Origin: RZZS01 sp964491785
GTDB taxonomy: Bacteria > Pseudomonadota > Alphaproteobacteria > Micavibrionales > Micavibrionaceae
Assembly (NCBI GenBank): GCA_964491785.1
Contig: CAZBGS010000001.1
Location: 186,001-250,000, forward strand
DNA: 64,000 nt
Reading direction: 5' to 3'
Shown: positions 1 to 9,062 of the stretch, piece after piece
How the letters are laid out: each line of letters begins with the position of its first letter
Numbering within the stretch: the stretch's first letter is position 1
Position numbers and translations under genes: made by a program
Notes under the pieces: model-generated
The model's input: the letters and a program-made list of their open reading frames with translations, nothing else
The model's database searches: none
What the model was told of the DNA's origin: nothing

Positions 1-195
1 TTGAAGGCCGTCATGATTGCTGTTCTGGAGCCAGATATCCAAAATTACAAGATCGGGAACAGATTCGGAAACGAGTTTGTATGCCTGCGCGGCGCTTCCT
101 GCGGAACGGGTGGTGTAGCCCTCATCCTCCAGGATCCCCTGAATCAAAAGACAGATATCTTCTTCATCATCAACAACAAGTATGTCTGCCGCCAT
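1..195 (-). CDS. ntrX: Response regulator NtrX, N-terminal part (cut by window edge)
   Basis: Only the first 65 codons are present; the gene runs off the left edge. Read from the ATG at 195 it gives a receiver domain with the acidic pair in VVDDEED near residues 7-13 and the phospho-acceptor Asp in VILDIWL near residue 53. It starts 12 bases after the ntrY stop, so the two are almost certainly co-transcribed as the NtrY/NtrX two-component system, known in alphaproteobacteria for nitrogen and redox/envelope control. The missing part should carry AAA+ and Fis-type DNA-binding domains. Identity rests on the receiver sequence plus the ntrY neighbour. Confidence 0.85.
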   Translation of the reverse strand, partial: MAADILVVDDEEDICLLIQGILEDEGYTTRSAGSAAQAYKLVSESVPDLVILDIWLQNSNHDGLQ

Positions 196-207
196 CTGTT
201 TCTCCCC

Positions 208-2454
208 TCACGCTGCGTTCTTGCCGCTTGCGCTTTCCGACTCAGCCGGAAGACGCAGGACAATTGTCGCCCCTCCCGGATCAATCCATCCGGCTTCGCG
301 TCTTAACCATTCCGGAACGCCGATTATTATTTTACCTTTATGATCTTCCATTATCTTTTTGACTATCGCCAGCCCCAGTCCCGTGCCCTTTTCCTTCATT
401 GTGACATAGGGTTCGGTCAACCTCGAGAGCTCTTCGGTTTTTGGAAGACCAAGGCCGTTATCGGACACGGCAATCACAATATCATTATCTTTACGGCAAA
501 TGAATACCACTATTTCGCCAGGGGATTTGTCTTCACATGTTTCCATTCTGCTCTCGACAGAATCAATCGAGTTTTGAAGCAGGTTGGTCAGTGCCTGCCG
601 GAATTGCTGGGCATCGCAGGTCAGGACGAATTCCTGATCTCCCCTGAGAGGGCCATCCAAACGGAATTTGATCCTGGGATGCGCATGCTGCTGCAGCAGG
701 AGCATGTCACGCACAAGCAGAAGAATATTTTCCTTATTCATCACCGGTTCGGGCATGCGAGCGAAGGAAGAAAATTCGTTTACCATCCTGCCTATATCGC
801 CGACATGCCTGATGATGGTGTCGGTAAGCCTGCTGAAAGTCTCCTGATCGTCGGGGATATACTTAATGTATTTGCGCTTCAGACGCTCTGCGGAAAGCTG
901 AATCGGTGTCAGCGGGTTTTTGATTTCGTGGGCTATTCGCCTTGCAACATCTGCCCAGGCAGCCTTGCGCTGGGCTGATTGCAGTTCGGTGATATCGTCG
1001 AAAGTGAGAACCGCGCCCCTGTCCTCTTCACCGATAAGCTCTACCGCAATGCGTACCAGAAGAGTTCTGCGGACGCCGTCCCTGCTGGCGAAGGGAATTT
1101 CCGACTGCGTAATCCGTCCGGAGCGAGCAAGCGCTTCCCCTAGTAAAGGCCCAATTTCGGGAATGACGCTTTTAATGTTGTTACCGTTGAGGTCTTCCTC
1201 TTCAATATGGAGAATTTCCACGGCCATACTGTTGACCAGTGTAATAATGCCATGCTCGTCGACGCCGACGACTCCTGAAGACACCCCGGCGAGAATCGTT
1301 TCGGTGAACCGACGGCGGTGATCGAGTTTTCTGTTGGCGCTGACAAGTTCGTCACGCTGTGACTGGATCTGGCTGGTCATGCGGTTGAACGAACGGGCGA
1401 GAAATTCGAATTCGTCGAAGTTATCAGATTCAAGCACTCTTGCTGTCAGGTCGCCGCTTCGTACCCTGTCCAGCGCCGCTATCAGAGAACCAATGGGGGT
1501 TACGATCTGGCGCGCAAAAACCAGTCCGAACCATACCGCCGACAGCAGCAACAGCAAGGCGACGACAACGAATATCATCATTGCGGTGAATTGCAGCCCG
1601 GAATATCTGACCTGAAGCTGCTCGTATTCCTCGGCGGCTTTTCGTGTGTCGTGAAGATGCGAGAGGACTACGGGATCCACCATCCTGCCCACGAACAGGT
1701 AACTGTCTAAAAAGTTATTGAGTTTTATCAGGGCTCGAATCCTGTCGTCGCTGCCCGCGGTCATAAGCACAACATCGCCGTCCCCGGCGCGGTCGATCGC
1801 GTAATCGGGGATGGCATCGAATTCCAAGGTGAAATTCAGTCCTGATTCGGCCACCACCCTGCCGGAGGAGTTGAAGACGATTGCTTCCGAGAAATTACGC
1901 AGGACGGATTGAGTTCGCATCAGCTTGCCGAAGGCGACTTCGTTCTCCATGAATATCGCGGCCTGACGATCAAGGTCGTTGGCCATGGCCAGAACGTCCG
2001 CCCTGATGACCTGCTGGTGCTCAGCGAGATATGCTTCGGCCACGGCCTGCGATTCCTGAACGGCGGTACTTACCCTTTCGCTGAACCATGTCTGGATGCC
2101 GAAATGAAAGAAGTATGCCGAAAATACCGTCATGACGATGGCGGGAGTAGCTGCGAGGAAGCTGAAGATCAGAACAAGTCGAACATGCAGCCTGGCGCCG
2201 GCAGTGCCTTTCTTGTGGCCGCTCCACAGGGCCACCACACGCCAGGAAATCAGCGAGACCAGCAGCAGAAGGATTATCAGATCGAGATTAAGAAGCCAGA
2301 TTATCGTTTCGGGGTCGTTTCCAAATGGCGGCATCGCCTTTAACGCGCCGTAAGTGGAAAAGCCGCTTATAATCGTGGCCAGACCAAGGATAACAGCTAC
2401 CTTGCGTTCCCAGCCACTCTGGCGGAAAATCTCATAAAAACTGGACAAGCGCAT
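208..2454 (-). CDS. ntrY: Sensor histidine kinase NtrY
   Basis: Membrane-bound histidine kinase that should phosphorylate NtrX. From the N-terminus there are three hydrophobic segments within the first ~115 residues, a periplasmic sensor stretch, a fourth membrane segment near 290-315, a HAMP linker, a PAS domain, the HisKA box with HEIKNPLTP near residue 508 (phospho-His), and the ATPase with DNGLGLP near 668 and GTGLGLAIV near 690. The order matches NtrY. I start at the ATG at 2454 (MRLSSFYEIF). The frame is open to an ATG at 2571, but those extra 39 residues do not look like the family N-terminus. Divergent from ispDF. Confidence 0.92.
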   Translation of the reverse strand: MRLSSFYEIFRQSGWERKVAVILGLATIISGFSTYGALKAMPPFGNDPETIIWLLNLDLIILLLLVSLISWRVVALWSGHKKGTAGARLHVRLVLIFSFLAATPAIVMTVFSAYFFHFGIQTWFSERVSTAVQESQAVAEAYLAEHQQVIRADVLAMANDLDRQAAIFMENEVAFGKLMRTQSVLRNFSEAIVFNSSGRVVAESGLNFTLEFDAIPDYAIDRAGDGDVVLMTAGSDDRIRALIKLNNFLDSYLFVGRMVDPVVLSHLHDTRKAAEEYEQLQVRYSGLQFTAMMIFVVVALLLLLSAVWFGLVFARQIVTPIGSLIAALDRVRSGDLTARVLESDNFDEFEFLARSFNRMTSQIQSQRDELVSANRKLDHRRRFTETILAGVSSGVVGVDEHGIITLVNSMAVEILHIEEEDLNGNNIKSVIPEIGPLLGEALARSGRITQSEIPFASRDGVRRTLLVRIAVELIGEEDRGAVLTFDDITELQSAQRKAAWADVARRIAHEIKNPLTPIQLSAERLKRKYIKYIPDDQETFSRLTDTIIRHVGDIGRMVNEFSSFARMPEPVMNKENILLLVRDMLLLQQHAHPRIKFRLDGPLRGDQEFVLTCDAQQFRQALTNLLQNSIDSVESRMETCEDKSPGEIVVFICRKDNDIVIAVSDNGLGLPKTEELSRLTEPYVTMKEKGTGLGLAIVKKIMEDHKGKIIIGVPEWLRREAGWIDPGGATIVLRLPAESESASGKNAA

Positions 2455-2587
2455 TCGCCGCCCGCCTTGCCTAGCATTGTTTCGCGAAGTTGAACCGATT
2501 ACTTCAGGAAAGACTACAGATAACTCTTCCTTGACGGCTTGAAACTTTGAGAATATCCACAGATTCTGCATTTGATTGGGATACTAA

Positions 2588-3775
2588 ATGGCTATGGAAA
2601 TTACTTCAAGTAAAAGATGCATCGTGCTGATTATGGCGGCGGGAAGCGGAGAGCGTTTTGGTTCCGGTGTTCCCAAGCAGTATCTCGATCTTGCAGGCAA
2701 ACCGGTACTGCGCAGGTCGGTAGAAATCTTTAAAACCCTTCCTTTCGTTGATGAAATCAGGGTCGTTATCAATCCCCTGCATGCAGAAATGTACAAGAAG
2801 GCCGTTTCGGGTATCGGCCTTGACGAACCGGTATCTGGTGGCAGAAGCAGGCAGGAAAGTGTTTATTTCGGCCTGAGAACAATAGATGCGAAAGATGATG
2901 ACATTGTAATGATTCATGATGCCGCGAGGCCGCTAACCAGTCCTGAAGACGTAAGCCGCCTTTACATCGCGATGCAGGATCACCAGGCAGCGACGCTGGC
3001 GACGCGGGCCGTTTATACGCTGGTGAGAAGCCTGTCAGGTAGCGATTATATTGAGGAATACATCGATCGAAGCGACAAGTGGTCTGTGCACACGCCGCAG
3101 GCTTTCCGGTTCGGGAGATTGATGGAGGCTCACGAGCGCGCCAAAGGGATGACATTCACTGACGATACGACTATCGCCAGGGCCTCGGGAATTAAGGTAA
3201 TGCTTGTTGAATGCAATAACGCGAATTTTAAAATTACAGGCAAGGACGATCTTGTAATGGCAGAGAAGCTTTTAGCGCCAAAAACCGAAACCAGAACCGC
3301 CACCGGCTTCGATGTTCATGCCTTCAGGCCATCCGATGGCGGGGTTGTAAGACTGTGCGGGGTGGACATTCCTCATGACCGGGCGCTTGAAGGCCATTCG
3401 GACGCAGATGTGGCGCTGCACGCTCTGACCGACGCTTTGCTTGGCGTGGCAGGCGAAGGCGACATTGGAAAGCATTTTCCACCCTCGGAAGCAAAATGGA
3501 AAGGCGAGGACAGCTCTGTTTTCGTTAAAAAGGCCTGCGAGCTTGTTGCGGCCAGGGGTGGGAGAATAGTCAATCTTGACATTACGATTATCTGCCAGTC
3601 CCCCAAAATAGGCCCTTACAGGGAAACAATGAGAGAAAGGGTCGCGGAGATAGCAGGAATTGACGCCTTGAGGGTAAACGTCAAGGCGACGACTACCGAG
3701 GGTCTGGGCTTCACCGGTCGCGGTGAGGGCATTGCCGCCCAGGCGTGCGCAAGTGTCGAATTTCCCGAACAATAG
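2588..3775 (+). CDS. ispDF: Bifunctional IspDF (MEP cytidylyltransferase / MECDP synthase)
   Basis: Fused enzyme for two non-consecutive steps of the methylerythritol phosphate isoprenoid pathway. The N-terminal IspD half (to about residue 225) has the nucleotide-binding AAGSGERFG near residues 16-24 and transfers CMP to 2-C-methyl-D-erythritol 4-phosphate. The C-terminal IspF half begins near residue 237 with TGFDVHAF, which supplies metal ligands, and has the GHSDADV motif; it forms the 2,4-cyclodiphosphate. The fusion is typical of alphaproteobacteria and some epsilonproteobacteria. Length 395 residues is normal. The intermediate enzyme IspE is not in the window. An in-frame ATG two codons downstream is a possible alternative start. 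Confidence 0.96.
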   Translation: MAMEITSSKRCIVLIMAAGSGERFGSGVPKQYLDLAGKPVLRRSVEIFKTLPFVDEIRVVINPLHAEMYKKAVSGIGLDEPVSGGRSRQESVYFGLRTIDAKDDDIVMIHDAARPLTSPEDVSRLYIAMQDHQAATLATRAVYTLVRSLSGSDYIEEYIDRSDKWSVHTPQAFRFGRLMEAHERAKGMTFTDDTTIARASGIKVMLVECNNANFKITGKDDLVMAEKLLAPKTETRTATGFDVHAFRPSDGGVVRLCGVDIPHDRALEGHSDADVALHALTDALLGVAGEGDIGKHFPPSEAKWKGEDSSVFVKKACELVAARGGRIVNLDITIICQSPKIGPYRETMRERVAEIAGIDALRVNVKATTTEGLGFTGRGEGIAAQACASVEFPEQ

Positions 3776-3863
3776 CGGGGATAATTGAAATTAGACAATT
3801 GAGCGCGGATCGTCTACTTGATAGCCTTATCAGTGTATTTCATAAGGTTTCAGGTCAGTTTTT

Positions 3864-4430
3864 ATGAATAGATCGATTCAAAAGCAGGCAGTATTCGGCT
3901 GTTTTTTGCTGGCGCTTTCGGCTTGCCATGCCACGCCCGTTCCCCCGCCCGAAAGGCACGGAGCCTATTACTGGCAGAGAACCGGCGCCTCATCTTCCTT
4001 GTTTTTGCAGGGGCCGAAGGCACAGCAGATGCTGAATACCGATATTTCCGGCTGCGTTGCCGAGTTGCAGGAGCTTGAGAGGCTTGGCGCGATCAGAGCG
4101 GTAAATCCCGATAACAGACCCATACGCCGCCAGTCCGAAAAAGAAACCTATCATGGCAAGAATATATATCATGAAGAGGCTGCGTCCGAGGCAATGGAGC
4201 GGGAAAGGAGGAAGCGAATTGATCCAGATGGCGACAGGATAAGAGCGATACATCTTCCCTACAAAAACGTCGAAGGCTGCATGGCTTACAAAGGCTGGGA
4301 ACTGGTCAGGCACGAGCCTTATGATCTGTCAGACGGAACTGAGAGAGAGAAAGAAAGCTATTTTGACAGAATAATCAAACAACGTTTCCAGACCAGAATG
4401 CTGCAGCGTCCGCCATCTACTGTGAAATGA
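3864..4430 (+). CDS. Putative outer-membrane-type lipoprotein, unknown function
   Basis: 188 residues with a signal peptide ending in the lipobox LSAC, so the mature protein would be lipidated on Cys21. The rest is charged, Glu/Arg-rich and probably helical, with two further Cys residues. I do not recognise a domain. It begins 88 bases after ispDF and ends 6 bases before the outer-membrane barrel gene, so the two exported proteins are probably co-transcribed and may work together. That link is inference from spacing only. Confidence 0.7.
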   Translation: MNRSIQKQAVFGCFLLALSACHATPVPPPERHGAYYWQRTGASSSLFLQGPKAQQMLNTDISGCVAELQELERLGAIRAVNPDNRPIRRQSEKETYHGKNIYHEEAASEAMERERRKRIDPDGDRIRAIHLPYKNVEGCMAYKGWELVRHEPYDLSDGTEREKESYFDRIIKQRFQTRMLQRPPSTVK

Positions 4431-4436
4431 CAAACC

Positions 4437-5444
4437 ATGGAAAGAATGAAACCGAAAGTTTCTGTCCTTATCGCCCTGTTATTGACAACCGCAGTCTCTT
4501 ACCCGGCTTGCGCAGAAGTGGCCAGAAAAAAGTATGTGCCTTTTCTGACAAGAGGGGATACATCGATATCGCTTGGCGCGGGGATCAGAAACAACAACTT
4601 TGATTTCAATATAGCCTCAGACATAACCGGAAACTCCACCCCCAATGTTGCCTCCGAATTGCAATGGGAGGATATCAGGATTTTTGAGGGCACCGCGAAC
4701 ATCCGTCATATACAGCCTGTAGAAATCCCGTACCTGAGAGGAGCGGTGCATATCGAGGGCACAGCCAAGGCGGGGATGGTTACCTCCGGAGACGTCCAGG
4801 ACTCCGACTTTCTTGGCGATGATCGCACGCAAGAATTCTCCAGATCCAACAACGCCGCTGACGACGGGTATAGCCTCGGACTATCGGCTGCGATCGGATA
4901 CCGTTTTGATGTTACCCCGGAGAGCATGCGCCGCAGTTCCGGACAATCATATCTTTCACTCACGCCCCTGGCGGGTTATGGATGGGACAGGCAGGTATAC
5001 ACGATGATGGATGGTTATCAGACCATACCGCATCAGGGGGCTTTCGCCGGGCTTGATTCCGAATATCAGGCCGACTGGTTCGGGCCTTTTTTAGGGCTTG
5101 AGGCGGAATGGCAGAAATCGAGGCATCTACTGAGAGTCCGGGGAGAGTATCACGATCTTGAATTTGAAGGAGAGGGAATCTGGAACCTTCGGCCTGATTT
5201 TCGGCAAGATCCCAGTTTTGCCCAGGAAGGCGATGGCGATGGTTACCGGCTTGACGCCGAATACGCCTATGCGATCAACCCTAACTACGTCCTGACCGTC
5301 AACGGCGCTTACCAACAGCGTAACGTCGAGGACGGAATAACGCATTTCTATCTCTCCAACAACGCTCAGGCGGCACCGCAAAAGCTTAACGAGGCCAATG
5401 ACAAGTCGAGCGAGGTCAGGCTTGGAGTCCGGTACCACTGGTGA
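4437..5444 (+). CDS. Outer-membrane beta-barrel protein, omptin-like
   Basis: 335 residues. A cleavable signal peptide (about residues 1-26, ending PACAEV) is followed by alternating amphipathic strands rich in aromatic and acidic residues. The last residue is Trp in GVRYHW, the typical C-terminal signature of BAM-assembled barrels. Segments such as GWDRQVYTMMDGYQT resemble the omptin-like barrel group, but I cannot confirm the Asp/His protease residues, so protease activity is not claimed. An alternative start is the ATG three codons later. The stop overlaps the GTG of pgpA by 4 bases. Confidence 0.75.
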   Translation: MERMKPKVSVLIALLLTTAVSYPACAEVARKKYVPFLTRGDTSISLGAGIRNNNFDFNIASDITGNSTPNVASELQWEDIRIFEGTANIRHIQPVEIPYLRGAVHIEGTAKAGMVTSGDVQDSDFLGDDRTQEFSRSNNAADDGYSLGLSAAIGYRFDVTPESMRRSSGQSYLSLTPLAGYGWDRQVYTMMDGYQTIPHQGAFAGLDSEYQADWFGPFLGLEAEWQKSRHLLRVRGEYHDLEFEGEGIWNLRPDFRQDPSFAQEGDGDGYRLDAEYAYAINPNYVLTVNGAYQQRNVEDGITHFYLSNNAQAAPQKLNEANDKSSEVRLGVRYHW

Positions 5445-5956
5445 AGACGTTCAAAGAATCATTTGCCGCGCGTCCGTGGCTAAAGGAAATCGATTACAGG
5501 CAGCCTTATGTTCTGGTGGCGACATGGTTTGGTTGCGGGCTTCTGATTCCTGCCTCCGGGACATGGGGTTCTCTGGGCGCCCTGCCCTTTGGATTGATTC
5601 TGCTCAAGCTCGGTGGCGCGCCACTTCTGCTTGCGACGATTGCCTTATTACTGCCACTTGGTTTCTGGGCGTCGAGGCTGTTCCACGAGGCCACGAAGAC
5701 TGAAGACTGTGGAGCTGTAGTAGTGGACGAAGTGGCGGGAATGTGGGTCGCATTGCTGGTGACTTCATTAAATCCGATTCTTGTTCTGGCCGCTTTTGTT
5801 CTGTTCAGGTTTTTTGACATCTTGAAACCTTGGCCAATATCATTTGTTGAAAAGAAGCTTCCCGGTGACTGGGGGGTTATGGCCGATGATTTGCTGGCAG
5901 GCGTATTTACGGCGGCCTGCGTTTTTATGTTAGGTGCGTATGCAGGAATTGGTTGA
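5441..5956 (+). CDS. pgpA: Phosphatidylglycerophosphatase A
   Basis: Inner-membrane phosphatase converting phosphatidylglycerophosphate to phosphatidylglycerol. The 171-residue protein has the family features GTWGSLGALPFG near residues 40-51, the acidic VVDEVAGMW near 90-98, and RFFDILKPWPI near 123-133, with several hydrophobic helices between them. The start is GTG, overlapping the preceding stop by 4 bases (GTGA). The 3' end overlaps cinA by 23 bases. Neighbours ispDF and cinA match common alphaproteobacterial order. Confidence 0.92.
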   Translation: MKTFKESFAARPWLKEIDYRQPYVLVATWFGCGLLIPASGTWGSLGALPFGLILLKLGGAPLLLATIALLLPLGFWASRLFHEATKTEDCGAVVVDEVAGMWVALLVTSLNPILVLAAFVLFRFFDILKPWPISFVEKKLPGDWGVMADDLLAGVFTAACVFMLGAYAGIG

Positions 5957-6419
5957 GCGGCTGGCCGCTATTCTGAAAGAAAAAGGAATGATGATGGTTA
6001 CCGCCGAATCATGTACCGGCGGAGGGATAGCGCATGCCATCACCAGTTTTGCAGGTTCGTCGGAATTCTTTGCAGGCAGTGTGGTGGCTTATTCAAATGA
6101 ACTCAAGGTCAGGCTTCTTGACGTTCCCGTGGAAGTCCTTCAGGAATATGGCGCTGTAAGTTCGCAGACGGCGCAGGCTATGGCCGCCGGAGCAGTCAAG
6201 GCGACAGGGGCCGCTGTGGCGATCTCTGCGACGGGCATTGCCGGGCCTGGCGGCGGAAACGACAAGAAGCCTGCCGGACTTGTATATACAGGATATGCAA
6301 TAAATGGCAGTCCTCCTACCAGCATTGAGCACCGGTTCCAGGGGAGCCGCGACGATGTCAGACGTCAGACTGTCGAGGCGGCTTTGAACAATCTGACAGT
6401 TCTTCTCAGGGAGTATTGA
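5934..6419 (+). CDS. pncC: CinA C-terminal-type nicotinamide-nucleotide amidase
   Basis: Stand-alone CinA C-terminal domain of 161 residues, which deamidates nicotinamide mononucleotide to nicotinate mononucleotide in NAD recycling. Diagnostic motifs are TAESCTGGG near residues 23-31, SVVAYSNELK near 50-59, and SATGIAGPGGG near 97-107. The N-terminal CinA domain is absent, as in E. coli PncC. The start is GTG inside the pgpA end; an ATG two codons later is equally possible. Confidence 0.9.
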   Translation: MRMQELVERLAAILKEKGMMMVTAESCTGGGIAHAITSFAGSSEFFAGSVVAYSNELKVRLLDVPVEVLQEYGAVSSQTAQAMAAGAVKATGAAVAISATGIAGPGGGNDKKPAGLVYTGYAINGSPPTSIEHRFQGSRDDVRRQTVEAALNNLTVLLREY

Positions 6420-6422
6420 AAT

Positions 6423-7373
6423 TTGCCAGGCTTAACTTTTGTTTCTTCTTCGGACTCCCGTTATTTTCCGATGCTGGTCGAATGGGTGCATTCGGTGCGC
6501 CGCTTCCCGCAAAGCAAGGGCATGGATATCTGCATACTGGATGTCGGGATGTCAGGCGAGCAGATAGAGACTTTGCGTCCGCTTGTAACCTTGATAAAAG
6601 CCGCCGAATGGCCGAAGAAAATTCCGGCTCACCGCGTCCGTGGACGGGATTTTATCAAGGCATGCGTCAACCGCCCGTTCCTTAAAGATTATTTTCCCGG
6701 ATACGATCTTTATTTCTGGATGGATGCCGATACATGGGTTCAGAGCTGGAAGCCGCTTGAGTATTTTATTGAAGGGGCAATGAGAAAAAAAATCTGTCTC
6801 ACAAGCCAGTCGGACAGGGCGTATCAGAAAGGCATGCGGGTCAAATGGCTGCTCGGCCTGCCGTGGAAGGTAAGAAGTTTTTATTATTCCAATGCCAGGA
6901 TCGCGTTTGGCGGCGCCTTGGCCAGAGAGATTTTCCCATATCATGTCGTGCTTGCCGGCGCTTTCTGCCTGCACGCCGATGCGCCGCACTGGGAGAAGTG
7001 GCAGGAGCTTATTCTTAAAGCTCTGGAGAAAGGAAGGCCGTTCACGGCAGAGCAATTGACGCTTGGCGTGATGACGCATATCGAGAAGTTTCCGGTCGAG
7101 ATCCTTCCCGCATGGTGTCACTGGCTTTGCGAGGTCAAGCCGCTTTGGGATGAGAGCGGGAAACGGTGGGTCGAGCCGTTCCTGCCGCATGAGGAACTGG
7201 GGATACTGCATCTTTCCGGTTACGACAAAATGCGTGTCGACAGGTCGGATACCACCGATTTCCTTACCACGGACGGCAGAACAGTGCTGATGAGCTACCG
7301 ATATCCGTGGTTCGATGGCGAGAGAAATCAGGAAATTGCCGAAGCTGCATCCTCCGAATCCGCAGCGGCGTAG
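6423..7373 (+). CDS. Glycosyltransferase-like protein (DxD-type, GT-A fold suspected)
   Basis: 316 residues, probable TTG start 3 bases after the cinA stop. The segment YFWMDADTWVQ near residue 100 carries a DxD motif like those that bind nucleotide-sugar and metal in GT-A enzymes, and a later AEQLTLGVM segment fits a GT8/GT-like C-terminal region. There is no signal peptide or clear membrane segment. Acceptor and sugar are unknown. The last 46 bases overlap the end of the convergent ratA gene. Assignment rests on the DxD context only. Confidence 0.65.
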   Translation: MPGLTFVSSSDSRYFPMLVEWVHSVRRFPQSKGMDICILDVGMSGEQIETLRPLVTLIKAAEWPKKIPAHRVRGRDFIKACVNRPFLKDYFPGYDLYFWMDADTWVQSWKPLEYFIEGAMRKKICLTSQSDRAYQKGMRVKWLLGLPWKVRSFYYSNARIAFGGALAREIFPYHVVLAGAFCLHADAPHWEKWQELILKALEKGRPFTAEQLTLGVMTHIEKFPVEILPAWCHWLCEVKPLWDESGKRWVEPFLPHEELGILHLSGYDKMRVDRSDTTDFLTTDGRTVLMSYRYPWFDGERNQEIAEAASSESAAA

Positions 7374-7795
7374 AGGCTTCTGGCGCGTTCCTCGAATGCG
7401 CCGACCATACGTCTTACCACTTCACTGAAGAAAACGCTCATAAGTCTTTTCATTAACGGGTTTTTGAACTCGAAATCGACATAGAAATCGATAAGGCATG
7501 AACCGTCCGACTGTTCGATGAACCGCCAGTGGTTCGAAAGGTAGCGCATCGGGCCTTTGGTATATTCGACATGAATATGATCTGGACGCAGAGCAGTGAC
7601 TTTGGAAGTGAATCTTTCCCTGATCATTTTATATCCGACTACCAGATCTGCATAAAAAACATCGCCGTCACGATATGTAACACGGCTTTCCAGACACCAG
7701 GGGAGAAAAGTTTTGTATTCATTTACATCCGCGACCAGATCGAACATTTGTTGCGTTGTATAGGAGACTATTTTCTTTTCTGCGTGACTTGGCAT
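7328..7795 (-). CDS. COQ10/RatA-family START-domain protein
   Basis: 155 residues of a START/SRPBCC lipid-binding fold. Family features are the N-terminal YTTQQMFDLVADVNEYKTFLPWC, with the conserved Asp-Val...Tyr...Phe-Leu-Pro-Trp-Cys, and the later DFYVDFEFKNPLM. Homologues are mitochondrial COQ10, which binds ubiquinone and aids respiration, and E. coli RatA, called a ribosome-associated toxin. In this alphaproteobacterial lipA-linked setting a quinone-related role is likelier. It lies 9 bases downstream of lipA on the same strand and overlaps the convergent glycosyltransferase-like gene. Confidence 0.88.
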   Translation of the reverse strand: MPSHAEKKIVSYTTQQMFDLVADVNEYKTFLPWCLESRVTYRDGDVFYADLVVGYKMIRERFTSKVTALRPDHIHVEYTKGPMRYLSNHWRFIEQSDGSCLIDFYVDFEFKNPLMKRLMSVFFSEVVRRMVGAFEERARSLYAAADSEDAASAIS

Positions 7796-7804
7796 CCTTT
7801 TTCT

Positions 7805-8770
7805 CTATTCTGCCGCTTTCGGGGAGAGCCTGGCTTCGCGAGCTGTGCGCAGACGGGCGAAATCTTCCTCGGCATGGTAGGAGGAGCGGGTCAATGGAGA
7901 TGCGGAGACCATCAGGAATCCCTTGCCTCTGGCCAGTTTCTCAAGCCGTTCGAATTCTTCAGGCGTCCAGAATTTGTCTACCGGAGCATGTTTGGGTGTG
8001 GGTTGAAGATATTGGCCTATGGTCAGGAAGTCGACGTCGGCAGAGCGCAGGTCGTCCATCACCTGCCCTATTTCCTCAAAGGTTTCGCCGAGACCGACCA
8101 TGATTCCCGATTTAGTGAAAGCCATCGGCTCAATTTCCTTTACCCGCGAGAGCAGCTGCAAAGAAACGAAATATCTTGCGCCGGGCCTGATCGAGGGATA
8201 AAGGCGGGGAACGGTCTCAAGGTTATGGTTAAAAACATCGGGTTTTGATTTTGCTACAAGTTCAACTGCGCCTGATTTGTTCTTGAAATCGGGGGTGAGG
8301 ATTTCGATTGTCGTTCCGGGGGCTTTGAAGCGGATGGCCTCGATGGTCTTTACAAAATGCATTGCTCCGCCGTCTTCAAGGTCGTCGCGATCGACCGAAG
8401 TTACGACAACGTGTTTCAGCCCCATTTTCCGAGTTGCTTCGGCGACCCGAAGAGGTTCCATCCTGTCTATGCTGTCGGGACGACCGGTGGCAATATTGCA
8501 GAATGAACAGGCTCTTGTACATACTTCACCAAGGATCATGAAGGTAGCGTGACGCTTGTTCCAGCATTCGCCGATATTAGGGCAGGCGGCCTCCTCGCAG
8601 ACTGTGGTGAGGCGCAACTTTTTTACAATGTCCAGAGTTTCATCATAAGTTTTGCCCTGAGGCGCTCCTACTCTGATCCATTCGGGCTTGCTGCCCGCCG
8701 GGCGGTCTGGATTTTTCTGTTTTTCCGGATGCCGCTTTTCGCGTTTCAGCAATTCGCGATTATATGTCAT
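7805..8770 (-). CDS. lipA: Lipoyl synthase
   Basis: Radical SAM enzyme that inserts two sulfurs into octanoyl groups on lipoyl domains. Two iron-sulfur sites are visible: the auxiliary cluster in CEEAACPNIGECW (near residues 57-69) and the radical-SAM CTRACSFC motif (CxxxCxxC, near 84-91). The C-terminal RSSYHAEE supplies the family's conserved RSSY serine. 321 residues is the usual size. It sits close to pdhB and pdhC, whose lipoyl domains are its substrates, so clustering is functional. lipB is not in the window. Confidence 0.97.
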   Translation of the reverse strand: MTYNRELLKREKRHPEKQKNPDRPAGSKPEWIRVGAPQGKTYDETLDIVKKLRLTTVCEEAACPNIGECWNKRHATFMILGEVCTRACSFCNIATGRPDSIDRMEPLRVAEATRKMGLKHVVVTSVDRDDLEDGGAMHFVKTIEAIRFKAPGTTIEILTPDFKNKSGAVELVAKSKPDVFNHNLETVPRLYPSIRPGARYFVSLQLLSRVKEIEPMAFTKSGIMVGLGETFEEIGQVMDDLRSADVDFLTIGQYLQPTPKHAPVDKFWTPEEFERLEKLARGKGFLMVSASPLTRSSYHAEEDFARLRTAREARLSPKAAE

Positions 8771-8787
8771 GACACCCTTTCCAGTTT

Positions 8788-9036
8788 TCAGTCATCTTTG
8801 ATCGACAAGAAGTTCTTATAGAAGAACCTGATGCAAATGAGCATTATGGCAAGAGCAAAAAAAAGGGTCAGATAGTATCCGAAAGCAAATTGAAGTTCCT
8901 GACCGGCATAACGTTCGGGAGTTTCAGGAACAAGTTTTGTCAGGCGCCCAAGGATAATTGGAATACTCCAGACAAGACCGAGAGCGGCAAAGCCTGATTT
9001 TACAATTGAAGGCGATTTCTTACGCATATCAAACAT
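8788..9036 (-). CDS. Small two-helix membrane protein, unknown
   Basis: 82 residues with two hydrophobic helices (about 14-32 and 51-71), a basic N-terminus and a short charged tail. A good ribosome binding site (GGAG, 8-9 bases upstream) precedes the ATG at 9036, and the gene sits in frame with operon logic: 26 bases after the lpd stop and 17 bases before lipA. No family recognised. Position suggests co-expression with the PDH/lipoate genes, but no function follows. Confidence 0.6.
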   Translation of the reverse strand: MFDMRKKSPSIVKSGFAALGLVWSIPIILGRLTKLVPETPERYAGQELQFAFGYYLTLFFALAIMLICIRFFYKNFLSIKDD

Positions 9037-9062
9037 TATTAAAGCTCCAGAAGAAACGACTA

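Noticed and set aside
7328..7795. Toxin of a toxin-antitoxin pair (RatA)
   Set aside because: No antitoxin neighbour; position by lipA and COQ10-like features favour a quinone-related role.
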